Notes under the pieces: generated by a model
Told to the model about the DNA's origin: nothing
Database searches by the model: none
Seen by the model: the letters and a program-made list of their open reading frames with translations, nothing else
Assembly: GCF_032884065.1 (NCBI RefSeq)
Contig: NC_088868.1
Location: forward strand, 928,001-992,000
From: Artemia franciscana
Lineage: Eukaryota; Arthropoda; Branchiopoda; Anostraca; Artemiidae
DNA length: 64,000 bases
Direction of reading: 5' to 3'
Program-made: the position numbers and the translations under genes
Shown: in pieces, positions 1-10,892 of the stretch
Layout of the letters: every line of letters starts with the position of its first letter
Position numbering within the stretch: position 1 is the first letter of the stretch

Positions 1-2
1 CA

Positions 3-1019
3 GCTATTCAAAATGAACTATTACCCTTAAGAAATGCCCACGAATCACTCCAATCTGATTTACGTAACCTTCAGAACTTAACTGACGAAAAAACAACAAC
101 TATTGACACCCTAATGATGCAGTTAAATCAGTTGGGAACCCTTTCACCCATGCCACCCGTGAAATTACGCTCGTCTCCCTTTAGCTCTGAAATGAATAAT
201 TCTATACAAGGCCCGAGCAATCAGATTTGTAACTCATTAAGTGACGTAAAAAGTGCATGCAGTGTGAGAATGATCCTCGATAACGAGATTCGTAACATTC
301 AACCGACTGAAGATGAACCGTTAATTGTTTTCGAGAAAATAGTGCAACAAAAAGTTAAGCGCAAGCCCTTAACCAGTAAAGGATGTAATATTATATGCAG
401 GTTTTTTGTGAAAGAGGCTCCCAAATTTAACAAGATATGTCGGTATTTTAATGAAAGTGGTTTCTGTAAGCACAGAAAAAAGTGTCGTTTTTTACATATA
501 TGTCCGCGCTTTATTTCGAAAACTTGCAGTAATAAGAAGTGTAATTTTGACCATGTTGATTTATGTTGTGTTTTATCATGTACGGAAAAAGAATGTGTTT
601 TCGCGCATGCGTGTTGCGGTACATCAAAAAGACGTAGCTCCAGTCACACCAATCGACAGGAAAATACTTTTCTGGATCCGAACCCGGCATCAAAAAACTT
701 AATTGGACGGGGGTTACGAATTCGAAAACATCGCGATTACACCTTTTGCGGACCTCCGTGGCCCCCCTTACCAACAATCCCTCCCGTACATCAACATACC
801 CCCAACCAAGCGTGTGTTGCGCCTTCTCGGTCGGTCGGAATGTTTTTCCCGGATCCGCTACCTCAGCAGCATCAACTTTTCTACCCCCCACAAAAGATAA
901 TGTCCCCGAGCCCCCCGACAGTGTTTCAAATCCCCGTACCTCCCCCCTCCTGTCCACCCTCACAGCCCCCAATGGCGAGGACACAATTTCTTTCGTTTCA
1001 GCCGAAATTCCAGTACTGA
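3..1019 (+). CDS. LINE ORF1 (gag-like), CCCH zinc-finger nucleic-acid-binding protein, 5' partial
   Basis: The frame is open from base 3, so the protein starts outside the window; the first Met inside is at 114. The N-terminal part (3-113) is polar and could be helical or coiled-coil. Three CCCH-type fingers follow in a row (coding 438-609). Finger one is C-x8-C-x5-C-x3-H (ICRYFNESGFCKHRKKCRFLH region, residues 109-128 from Met 114). Finger two is C-x7-C-x4-C-x3-H (130-147). Finger three is C-x3-C-x4-C-x3-H (152-165). The C-terminus is proline-rich. The protein presumably binds the element's RNA in the transposition RNP, as LINE ORF1 proteins do. CCCH fingers instead of CCHC knuckles are less usual. 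The 3' part overlaps the open ORF2 frame. Confidence 0.75.
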   Translation, partial: AIQNELLPLRNAHESLQSDLRNLQNLTDEKTTTIDTLMMQLNQLGTLSPMPPVKLRSSPFSSEMNNSIQGPSNQICNSLSDVKSACSVRMILDNEIRNIQPTEDEPLIVFEKIVQQKVKRKPLTSKGCNIICRFFVKEAPKFNKICRYFNESGFCKHRKKCRFLHICPRFISKTCSNKKCNFDHVDLCCVLSCTEKECVFAHACCGTSKRRSSSHTNRQENTFLDPNPASKNLIGRGLRIRKHRDYTFCGPPWPPLPTIPPVHQHTPNQACVAPSRSVGMFFPDPLPQQHQLFYPPQKIMSPSPPTVFQIPVPPPSCPPSQPPMARTQFLSFQPKFQY

Positions 1020-1042
1020 ATAAATTTGAGCCCCTGGTTGGT

Positions 1043-3840
1043 ATGGGTAATCCTGATGACAGCCTCGCCCACCAGGGAAATAACATATTCTTACAAAGAC
1101 GTACAACAAGAACATCAAACACCACTAAGGTAAAGTATTATAATTCTGATGTTTTTTCCTTCCCTAGGTTTATTTACGCAAATGCTGAAAGTTTAAATTC
1201 TGATAAAGTGGCTGAGTTAGAAAGTCTAGCTCAGGCAACAAAGGCATCTGTCCTAATGGTTTCTGAAGTTCATCGACAAAACCCAGAACTCCTGAAAATA
1301 GGTGGTTTTGATGAGTTTATAAAAATACGACCTGATGACCATCCACTGGGGAAAAAAGGTGGCGGAGTTCTTATTTATGCCCATGAAATTTTTAAAGCAG
1401 CTAGACTTGATGTCCCTTTTTTAACTGAGTACGACGAAATAATGTGGGTCATTCTAAAACCACGACGTCTCCCCCGGAAATTCACTGGTATTGCTCTCTG
1501 CGTGTATTATTACTCGCCGGGTCAGACGAGTGAATACCGCCAAGCATTCGTAGAAAAGCTACAACTCAGTTCGGATTTCGTTTTGGGCAAATACCCATCA
1601 TGCGGAATTTTCATGATGGGCGATGCCAATGAATTAAAGCTCCATCACCTGAACGCCGGAATCGGCCTGAAGCAGCTCGTCAATTTTCCCACAACCAAAG
1701 GTGGCACCTCCCTTGACCGAATTTCCACAAATATGCACGAATTTTACAACATACCTACGACCGGGGCTCCAGTTGGAGGAAGTTACCACTTTTCTCTTGA
1801 ACTTAACCCCACCTGTTCCATTAAAATCGATTACACTACAACTGTAACTATCAGTCGACCAATCACAAGTGAGGGACTTCTGACTTTTGGCCAATGGTTA
1901 AGCTGCGAGAAATGGGAAAAATTCCAAGATGCTAAAAGTAGCAACGAAAAAGCTACTATTTTCCAAGAAGCTTTGCTTCATAATTACAAGGCCTGTTTTC
2001 CTGAGAAGTCAACAAAACGTTTCTCGTCAGATCGACCATATATTACACAAGAAGTTAAGAAAATGGTAATGGAAAAGAGATGGCTTTTCCGTCATGGTAA
2101 TACCCAACAAGCCAACAGGTTGAAAAACAAACTAAGAAAAGTCACTCGAAAACACGCGAACAAATATGTAGAACGTAAAGTTAATCATCTGTTCGAGTCC
2201 AAACCAAGCCAGTGGTACAACCGAATCAAAAGGATGACGGGCAAGGTGGAAAAAGGAGTCGATTTTGGCATTGATGAAGATGACGTCGTAACAGCCAACT
2301 CCCTTAATAAACATCTGGGTAACATTGTGCAATCCCTCCCGCCTTTGCTGAGCGTGGGAATACCCACCCCTCCTCCTGAGTCTTTTGATTTCCCTTTGAT
2401 ATCAGAGTCCCAGGTGTTTTTCAAATTAAAAAGGCTTAAAAGAACAAGCATTACCCCTGTAGATATTCCCATTGATCTCATCAAAGCATTTCCAGATTAT
2501 CTTAGTGGCCCCCTAACACTCCTTTTTAATCAGGTGACAAAAACAGGTGAGTATCCATCAATTTGGAAAAATGGGTTCATTACACCAATACCAAAAAAAC
2601 ATGCGCCCAATGATTTTTCGGGTGTCCGACCGATCACTATGACACCCATTTTTAGCAAAGTGTATGAAAGTTTTGTTGCAGCATGGCTGAAAGACCACAT
2701 TCTGGAGAAAATTGATCCGAGGCAGTTTGGAAATATACCGAAAACATCTACATCTCATTACTTAGTAAGCATAATTGACAGTATTTCGCAAAATTCGATA
2801 AACCAGATTCTTGGATTAATCTTATTGCAATAGATCTAAGAAAAGCTTTTGATTTAATTTGCCACAAAATTCTTGTAAAAAAACTTCTTGGACTAGGTGT
2901 AGATTCATTCCTTGTACGTTTAATTGCTAGTTTTCTTTCTGGTAGATGTCAACGGACAAAATATAAGTCCACCTACTCCGACCCACTGCCCATTTTTTGT
3001 GGAGTTCCCCAAGGTACCCTCTTGGGACCACTTTTGTTTCTTGTCATAATAAATGATTTGGCAACAACACTGGACGATCGCTGGAAGTATGTCGACGATC
3101 TGTCGCTCATTGAATGTTGTCGGAAAAACCTACCAAGCAGAGCAGGTTCATTAATGAAAGATATATGTCAAGAGGCAAAGGTGGACAAAATGACTGTCAA
3201 CTTTGATAAATCTGTAATTTTAACATTTTCTTTTTTAAAATCTGCGCCAGTTTTTAATCCACCTATTCCCAGCGCCAGTCACGTGACTGAAATTAAACTG
3301 CTCGGCGTTCATATCACTTCAGATCTGAAGTGGAATAAACATGTTGATGGCATGTTAAAAAAAGCTAATTTGGCCATCAGGTCTCTAAAGTTGTTGGCTC
3401 GCCATGGAATCCCTGCACCACACCTCCTACGCATCTATTTCTCTTTTATACGTTCCACACTTGAATACTGTTGCCCTGTATGGCATTTCGGGCTGACTAG
3501 GGAACAGTCGGACCGGGTTGAGAGGGTGCAATACCGTGCCCTCCTAGTAATCTCAAAAGCCCCAAAAATACCGTACATATCCCTCCTTAATCAGTTTCAA
3601 CTTCAAACCCTTCAATCTCGTCGTTTAAAACTAGCCCTATCCTTTGGTAATAAAATTTTGTCCAGCCCTATACACCGAAATATCCTTCCTCCCCAACATC
3701 AACCGGCACGGGTAAGGCCACTCAGGGCCGTTGCAGAGCCTGTACCAAAACTTCAACCTGTGACTGTGTCACATGCTCGTTATGAGCTTAGTTTTGTGCC
3801 CTCGTTTGTTAAGTTGTTTAATGCTGGATCGACTTTTTAA
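1043..3840 (+). pseudogene. LINE ORF2: APE endonuclease + reverse transcriptase, one frameshift
   Basis: The frame is open upstream to 746, but ATG 1043 lies just before the endonuclease domain and after ORF1, so it is a likelier start. Endonuclease signs are YANAESLNSD near 1175, SEVHRQN near 1263, GDANEL near 1621 and SYHFS near 1780 (the family's SDH position). RT signs are GVRPIT near 2620, AIDLRKAFD near 2830, GVPQG at 3001-3015 and the catalytic YVDDL at 3088-3102. A thumb/C-terminal region follows to the stop at 3838-3840. The frame changes once, near 2788-2791 just before the AIDLRKAFD motif: the first frame stops at 2833, while the second carries the catalytic motifs. The enzyme would nick target DNA and copy the LINE RNA at the nick. 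As read here the copy is broken by this frameshift, unless that is a sequencing error. Confidence 0.85.
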
Positions 3841-4073
3841 TCCGGATTATTGTTGTTAATTGTATATATTATAATTTTGTGTATACTTGTTGACTTATTT
3901 TCGTGTGTATGTGACAATTATTATTGTTAATTGTATATATTATAATTTTGTGAATGTTAATTTTGACTTGTCGACGAATTTTTGTGTGTGTATGACAATA
4001 AAAACTAATAATCGGCTCTGTCCGTCGAATGTTTTTTAAATAAAATGAATTTGAATTTGAATTTGAATTTGAA

Positions 4074-5296
4074 CATGAAAGCTTGATGTTCTCCTTACAG
4101 CCTTTGAGCTGCAGATTCTGGGGGTGCAAGGGATCATCATTTTAGTATTTTGGTGGCAATTTTTAGGTTTGAGAGACTGTTTGAACCTACAATGAGCTTG
4201 TCATTTTAAAAAGTAAGAATACTAAGTGTGAGTGTTGACTAAATATTAACAAGTGTGAGTATGAGGGCTGCACATGAAAACTTGATGTTCTCCTTACAGC
4301 CTTTGAGCTGCAGATTCTGGGGGTGCAAGGGATCATCATTTTAGTATTTTGGTGGCAATTTTTAGGTTTGAGAGACTGTTTGAACCTACAATGAGCTTGT
4401 CATTTTAAAAAGTAAGAATACTAAGTGTGAATTTTGTCTAAATATTAATAAGTGTGAGTATGAGGGCTGCACATGAAAGCCTGATGTTCTCCTTACAGCC
4501 TTTGAGCTGCAGATTCTGTGGGTGCAAGGGATCATCATTTTAGTATGTTGGTGGCAATTTTTAGGTTTGAGAGACTGTTTGAACTTACAATGAGTTTGTC
4601 ATTTTAAAAAGTAAGAATACTAAGTGTGAATGTTGTCTAAATATTAATAAGTGTGAGTATGAGGGCTGCACATGAAAGCTTGATGTTCTCCTTACAGCCT
4701 TTGAGCTGCAAATTCTGGGGGTGCAAGGGATCATCATTTTAGTATTTTGGTGGCAATTTTTAGGTTTGAGAGACTGTTTGAACCTACAATGAGCTTGTCA
4801 TTTTAACAAGTAAGAATACTAAGTGTGAGTGTTGACTAAATATTAACAAGTGTGAGTATGAGGGCTGCACATGAAAGCTTGATGTTCTCCTTACAGCCTT
4901 TGAGCTGCAGATTCTGGGGGTGCAAGGGATCATCATTTTAGAATTTTGGGGACAATTTTTAGTTTTAAGAGACTGTTTGAACTCGCAATTAGCTTGTCAT
5001 TTTAAAAAGTAAGAATACTAAGTGAGAGTGCTGTCTAAATATTAACAAGTGTGAGTATGAGGGCTGCACATGAAAGCTTGATGTTCTCCTTACAGCCCTT
5101 GAGCTGAAGACTTTGGGAGTGTAAGGAATCATCATTTTAGTATTCTGGTGACAATTTTTAGGTTTTAGAGACTGTTTGAACTCACAATGAGTTTGTCATT
5201 TTAAAAAGTAAGAATACTAGGTGTGAACGTTATCTAAATATTAACAAGTGCGAGTATGAGGGCTGCACATGAAAGCTTGATGTTCTTTTTGCAGCC
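4074..5296 (+). repeat. Tandem array, ~199-bp unit, about six copies
   Basis: Units begin near 4074, 4273, 4471, 4670, 4869, 5067 and 5267 (last one partial). Each carries the phrase ATGTTCTCCTTACAGCC, then GAGCTGCAG, then CATCATTTTAG, and ends in GAGTATGAGGGCTGCACATG. The first four are near-identical and the later two more diverged. Every unit contains a pyrimidine tract plus CAG that resembles a 3' splice site. The array stops 78 bases before the first visible NAE1 exon. Confidence 0.9.
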
Positions 5297-5373
5297 CTTT
5301 TATCCCGAAGAAAAAACGTAAATTATCTTGTTAATGGTTTTGTTGTTGAATACATAACATTTATCTATTGAAG

Positions 5374-5504
5374 GCTGTTTGTTAGAAGACCCTGATAGTG
5401 ATGCAGTTTTTTATGTGCTATTAAGAGCTGCCGACAGATTTGAAACCGAATATGGAAGCTATCCCGGATCGTTGGAAGTAGACGTTGACGTTGGACGACT
5501 CAAG
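5374..5504 (+). CDS. NAE1: NAE1 (APP-BP1) internal exon, NEDD8 E1 regulatory subunit
   Basis: NAE1 pairs with UBA3 to form the E1 that adenylates NEDD8 and passes it to UBC12 for cullin neddylation. In frame, this exon reads EDPDSDAVFYVLLRAADRF and then EYGSYPG, ending GRLK. That matches the conserved segment of NAE1 that has NPD...YLMLRAVDRF...GRYPG in human. The frame GAA begins at 5385 and runs without stops to AAG at 5502-5504. The donor is CAAG|GTGAGT, phase 0. The start is uncertain: an AG at 5372-5373 gives exon start 5374, and a second AG at 5384-5385 gives 5386; both leave the same phase. The next exon is 13 kb downstream and joins with matching phase. I rely on remembered family conservation, since no alignment could be run. 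Confidence 0.87.
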
Positions 5505-6430
5505 GTGAGTAATAAACTCAAGAGTAATTGGCCGAAAAGTAGTTGACCTTGAATCAGCGAGAAGTTGGCCTTGTAGGTGACCAGTAGCTTGCCATGACCT
5601 TGGTCAAAGGTAGTTAACCAAAAGTCATTTGATGGCTATTCAATTGTTGTTTATAAAATGTCACTAATTCAACTAGATCCTAAACATTCTATTTTCGTTT
5701 TTGGTATTCCTCGAAACATACAGAAAAAAATCCGAGAGTTTACATTCAAATATTCTGTCTGGAAAATTTGTTTTCTAAGCTGCTGAGATTCGAAATTGTT
5801 CGAGATTTGAAAGCTTCTGAGATTCATAAGCTGATATTCATAGGCTTCTGAGATTCGAAAGCTTCCTAGCTACTATCTGATGGATTCGAAGTTGTTAAAA
5901 AAATGGATTTGACTGCTTATAGCTGTTGACATGTCTAGAACAGTATGCTGGTTCATTAGAAGCTGAAATTAATATCACAAGACTCAAATTGAGTAATAAA
6001 TGCAGCCATAAGAAATTCAAGATTGAATCAGACGTTAAATTGTATTATTTAAATATTATTTAATTATTGCAAAATACAACTACTTCAAATGAAGTTTAAA
6101 GTTGACATTTTCGTGTTTAGGCCTTTCTTGAAACATCTCTAAGTGTTTCGGTTCTAGTATTCCAAACGTAGTGTATCATATCGTATTGTATGTATCGTAT
6201 ATCGTATTGTATGTATCGTATTGTATAGTATCAAAACGACTTGATACTTTGCATGTTTTCAAACCACTATCTCATGGATTGGATCTATAATCAAACGGCC
6301 AAACAAGTAGATCTGACCGCTGAGAGGTTTCTTCTAAATTTTAGGCTGAATAAAGAGGATTTGGAGAAATAGCTGTGGTGAAGGAGGGGGGCAGTCTAGA
6401 TTTAGGAAAGAAGAACATTTTTCGGAGAAT
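5505..6430 (+). other. NAE1 intron, simple and short repeats only
   Basis: No coding signal is seen. It holds a short interspersed motif, CTGAGATTCGAAAGCTT-like, repeated three to four times at about 5783-5880, and a TATCGTATTGTATG tandem stretch at about 6171-6235. The rest is unremarkable AT-rich sequence. Confidence 0.6.
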
Positions 6431-6671
6431 TTAGGTGGGCGGACGACCCCTTCTTTTGCCCGATATGTGGATGTGTGAATGAGAATCTCTTTCATTTTGT
6501 ATTCGAGTATGAAGAGCTGTCTGAGTTGCGGAATGAATGTTTTGGAAGAGTGTTGGGGAGAGAGTTTTGCTTAGGAACGAGAGTGGGAGGAACGGGAGGA
6601 ATGTGTGGGAGGAACGTGGGATGTGTGGGACGTGAACGTGTGGATGTGTTGGAGGAACGCATGGGCTGCTA
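6431..6671 (+). pseudogene. LINE C-terminal Cys-motif remnant
   Basis: On the plus strand the frame reads FCPICGCVNENLFHFVFEY followed by a charged helix (LSELRNECFG). C-x2-C...H followed by an acidic/hydrophobic stretch is the usual C-terminal Cys/His motif of Jockey/I-type LINE reverse transcriptases; the final Cys of the usual HxxxxC is Tyr here. No RT motifs are found upstream, so this is a 5'-truncated fossil. The ORF in the opposite frame is a shadow. Confidence 0.45.
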
Positions 6672-6673
6672 AA

Positions 6674-6846
6674 CAGTTGCTTGAGTTTCATTGTATAGGA
6701 ATTAAAAATAGACAGTTATGTTTGAGGGTATAGTACGTTAAGCTATGCAGGGGTCAAAAGTTGTTTGAGTTTCATCGTAAAGGAATTAAAAATAGACAAT
6801 TATGTTTGAGGATATAGTATGTTAAGCTATGCAGGGGTCGAAATTT
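6674..6846 (+). repeat. ~87-bp direct duplication
   Basis: Two adjacent copies share GAATTAAAAATAGACA and GTTAAGCTATGCAGGGGTC, with a few differences. They follow the LINE remnant directly and probably form its duplicated 3' tail. Confidence 0.7.
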
Positions 6847-7829
<983 letters not shown>

Positions 7830-7977
7830 TAGCTGTTGGGGTGGCGCTTCGCGCCACCCCAACACCTAGTTGGTGGGGGCGCTTCGCGCCCCCCCCCCCC
7901 AAGCCCCCCCGCGCGCGTAAGTCGTTACGCGCCATATTAGTTACGCGCCATTGTAGTTGTGTCCCTATGTCCCACCT

Positions 7978-8161
<184 letters not shown>

Positions 8162-8743
8162 TTTAACTACGTAAAACTTGCGAATATACAACATTCTTTG
8201 CTGTCCCATTGTCTGTGCATATAAATAGATTGTCAGGTTTACCGACTCTTGAACATGCAACATATAATGGTCCATGGGAAAACAATCCGTATTCAGATCT
8301 ATACCTCATGATTCTAATGATTGCCCTTGAGCTTTGTTGATGGTGATTGCTAATCGACCATTCCCTGAGTCGCCATCGTCATTTATATATCCCCCTGTGC
8401 ACCCCGGCGTCCCCTTTGTAGTTATGTCCCTGTGTCCCGGTCGTCGTCATTTATGCTCCCTGTGTCCCGGTGCTTTGTTGATTGCTAATCGAACATTCCT
8501 TTTGTCCCGGTCGCTTTCTCTTTGAGTGTCGTCATTTATTTAGATTGTCAGGTTTACCGACTCTTGAACATGCAACATATAATTGTCCATGGGAAAAACA
8601 ATCCATATTCAGATCTATACCTCATGATTCTAATGATTGGCCTTGAGCTTTGTTGATGGTGATTGCTAATTGAACATTCCCTGTGTCCCGGTCGTCATTT
8701 ATATTCCCAGTATCCCGGTCGTCATTTGTGTCCCAGTGTTCCC

Positions 8744-9500
8744 CTTTTAGTTTTTTTCTTTTTTCTTTTTAGTTTTTTTTGAAGTTTTTATCTTTTTAGT
8801 TTTTTTATTTTTATTTATATTTTTTTAGTTTTCTTTTTCTCCTTTATTTTTCAGTTTTTTTCCTTTTTTTAGTTTTTTTTTCTTTTTTAGTTCTTTTAGT
8901 TTTTACCTTTTTTAGTTTTTTTAGTTTTTTAGATGAAAATTTTTTTTAGTTTTTTTCCTTTTTTTCTTTTTAGTTTTTTATTGGTTTTTACTTTTTTTTT
9001 TAGCTTTTTTAGTTTTTTTCGTTTTTTCTTTTTACTTTTTTTTTTAGTTTTTATCTTTTTTATTTTTATTCTTAATTTTATTAGTTTTCTTTTTCTCTTC
9101 TATTTTTCAGTTTTTACCTTTTTTTAAAGTTTTTTTTTTAGTTTTTAGTTTTTTTAGTTTTTTTTTCCTTTTTTTCTTTTTAGTTTTTTATTGGTTTTTA
9201 CCTTTTTTTTTAGCTTTTTTAGTTTTTTTTCGTTTTTTCTTTTTACTTTTTTTTTAGTTTTTATCTTTTTTATTTTTTTTTATTTTATTCTTAATTTTAT
9301 TAGTTTTCTTTTTCTCTTCTATTTTTCAGTTTTTTCCTTTTTTTTAAGTTTTTTTTTTAGTTTTTAGTTTTTTTAGTTTTTTAGTTTTTTTAGTTTTTTT
9401 AGTTTTTTAGCTTTTTTATAGTTTTTAGTTTTTTTTGTAGTTTTTGCCTTTTTTTAGTTTTTTCAGTTTTTTTTTTAGTTTTTAGTTTTTTACCTTTTTT
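8744..9500. repeat. T-rich minisatellite of TTTTTAG-type units
   Basis: About 750 bp of poly-T tracts broken by AG, CTTTTTAG and similar, with a longer period (about 240-270 bp) visible between 8940-9130 and 9170-9340. A shorter A-rich counterpart lies in the plus-strand Helitron at about 25790-26020, so it belongs to the Helitron family. Poly-Phe frames here are not genes. Confidence 0.85.
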
Positions 9501-9580
9501 AGCCTAACCAGGATTTGAACCTGGGACCTTCATTCTCCGTTCTGACACCCTCTCTCACCGAGTGACTACTCCAGCATGTT
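9501..9580 (-). pseudogene. tRNA-like sequence (tRNA pseudogene or SINE head)
   Basis: The minus strand contains a T-arm-like CCAGGTTCAAATCCTGG, with a 5-bp stem and a B-box, about 45 bases after an A-box-like TAGTCACTCGGTGAGAG. A 3' segment TTAGGCT then leads straight into the A-rich repeat (on that strand). I cannot close a full cloverleaf with a matching acceptor stem, so this is tRNA-derived rather than a functional tRNA. Confidence 0.45.
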
Positions 9581-9676
9581 CATTTTGGTGTTTTAAATGG
9601 TATATTATTAACCAAATTAATGTGTTTTACAATATACTAAGCATCGTCAAAGCAAAAATGACGACAACTAATTTCA

Positions 9677-9707
9677 TGACGTCAGCCGACACAGAAACAT
9701 GACGTCA
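9677..9707. promoter_or_regulatory. Two TGACGTCA (CRE-type) palindromes in Helitron A 5' end
   Basis: Perfect 8-mers at 9677-9684 and 9700-9707. TGACGTCA is the CREB/ATF consensus; function here is inference. Confidence 0.5.
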
Positions 9708-9753
9708 CCTGATCCACGGATCCACAGACAGACAACTTATTTTTATATATATA

Positions 9754-10083
9754 CTAGCTGTGGGGGTGGCGCTTCGCGCCACCCCAACACCTAGTTGGTG
9801 GGGCGCTTCGCGCCCCCCCAAGCCCCCCCGCGCGCGTAAGTCGTTACGCGCCATATTAGTTACGCGCCATTGTAGTTGTGTCCCTGTGTCCCACCTGTGA
9901 ATATAGATAGATTTATATATGTGTTTCAAACTACGTAAAAATTGCGAATATACAACATTCTTGGCTTTCCCATTGTCTGTCCATATACAAAGCCGTATGT
10001 ACTAATAATGACGTCATATGCAAACGCTCTTTTTACAAACAAACAAACATGCATACACACAACTCGTTTTTATATAGATAGAT
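9754..10083 (-). mobile_element. Possible small nested Helitron (~330 bp)
   Basis: On the minus strand a second Helitron-like 5' end, TCTATATAAAAACGAGTTG, follows a (GATA)n run at about 10070-10096. A TGACGTCA box lies 60 bp inside (10009-10016). It shares the CTAG 3' end at 9754. It may be a separate short element or a 5' end captured into Helitron B. Confidence 0.5.
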
Positions 10084-10105
10084 AGATAGATAGATACAAT
10101 ACAAA

Positions 10106-10620
10106 TTAACTAAGTAAAACTTGTGAATATACAACAGTCTTCGCTGTCCCATTGTCTGTGCGTATAAATAGATTGTCAGGTTTACCGACCCTCAAAGATG
10201 CAACATACAATTGTACATTGGTAAAGCAATCTGTATTAAGATCTATACCGCATTTTTCTAGTGATTGCCCTTGAGCTTTGTTGATGGTGGTTGCAAATGC
10301 TAATCGAATTGGGAATTGCAATCTTTTAAATTGAAAAAGCAGATCCGTTGGAATCATGGGAATGCGAGGAATAAGAACAGCCTCACCCTCATAAGGCCCT
10401 GTCAAGATTGTGGCATCTATTAGGTTTTCCATTGTTTTTTTTTTACGGCAAGTCGCGTGCCATTGCAAAGCTTTGGTGGGTTGATGTTTCTTAAAAGTAT
10501 TATTGGTACGCCTATTTTTAGTTGTAGCAGGTGTGGTGGACACCCTGAAGGATCTATGGAATTTAAAAATTCAGATGGATAATTAACCGCTTCATTTGGT
10601 TCCGAAATACAAATTAACTG
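10106..10620 (-). pseudogene. PIF1-like helicase C-terminal fragment of a Helitron (copy 2, frameshifted)
   Basis: This is a longer stretch of the same helicase end. One frame has [36 protein letters not shown] and CNGTRLAVK; a shifted frame has [19 protein letters not shown], then TINKAQGQSL and the stop. A frameshift near a run of T's (10433-10443) separates them. It lies head-to-tail with copy 1, sharing the AATACAAATTAACT boundary sequence. Confidence 0.75.
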
Positions 10621-10889
10621 CGTAAAACTTGCGAATATACAACATTCTTCGCTGTCCAATTCTCGCTGCATATAAATAGATTGTCAGGTTTACCGACCCT
10701 CGAACATGCAACGTACAATTGTCCATGGGAAAAACAATCAGTATTAAGATCAATACCACATTTTTCTAATGATTGACCTTGAGCTTTGTTAATGGTGATT
10801 GCAAATGCTAATCGAATTGGGAATTGCAATCTTTTAAATTGAAAAGGCAGATCTGTTGGAATCATGGGAATGCGAGGAATAAGAACAGC
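10621..10889 (-). pseudogene. PIF1-like helicase C-terminal fragment of a Helitron (copy 1)
   Basis: This frame directly continues the previous frame after the TAG stop: AVLIPRIPMIPTDLPF, then LAFAITINKAQGQSL and [13 protein letters not shown]. These are the last helicase motifs (V/VI region) of the Helitron RepHel protein, which bind ATP and DNA in intact enzymes. Only about 90 residues remain. Confidence 0.8.
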
Positions 10890-10892
10890 CTA

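Larger units (their letters stand above)
1..4073 (+). mobile_element. Non-LTR retrotransposon (LINE), 5' end outside window
   Basis: One LINE runs from the left edge to a short tandem 3' tail of TTTGAA units at about 4045-4073. It has ORF1 with zinc fingers, ORF2 with endonuclease and reverse transcriptase, a 3' UTR with AT-rich repeats, an AAATAAAA stretch just before the tail, and no long poly(A). The short-repeat tail, an APE-type endonuclease and the RT order fit the CR1/Jockey-like part of the LINE tree; the exact clade is inference. The element abuts a 199-bp satellite array, so it probably inserted into that array. Its coding capacity is nearly intact, with a single frameshift seen. 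Confidence 0.88.

Noticed and set aside
511-1125. 204-codon minus-strand frame
   Set aside because: Shadow of the LINE ORF1/ORF2 overlap; no motif and opposite to a well-supported coding strand.
4074-5296. Possible CRISPR array
   Set aside because: Units are ~199-bp near-identical tandem repeats without unique spacers, in a eukaryotic intron.
8933-9127. Phe-rich 64-codon frame
   Set aside because: Produced by a T-rich minisatellite inside a Helitron.
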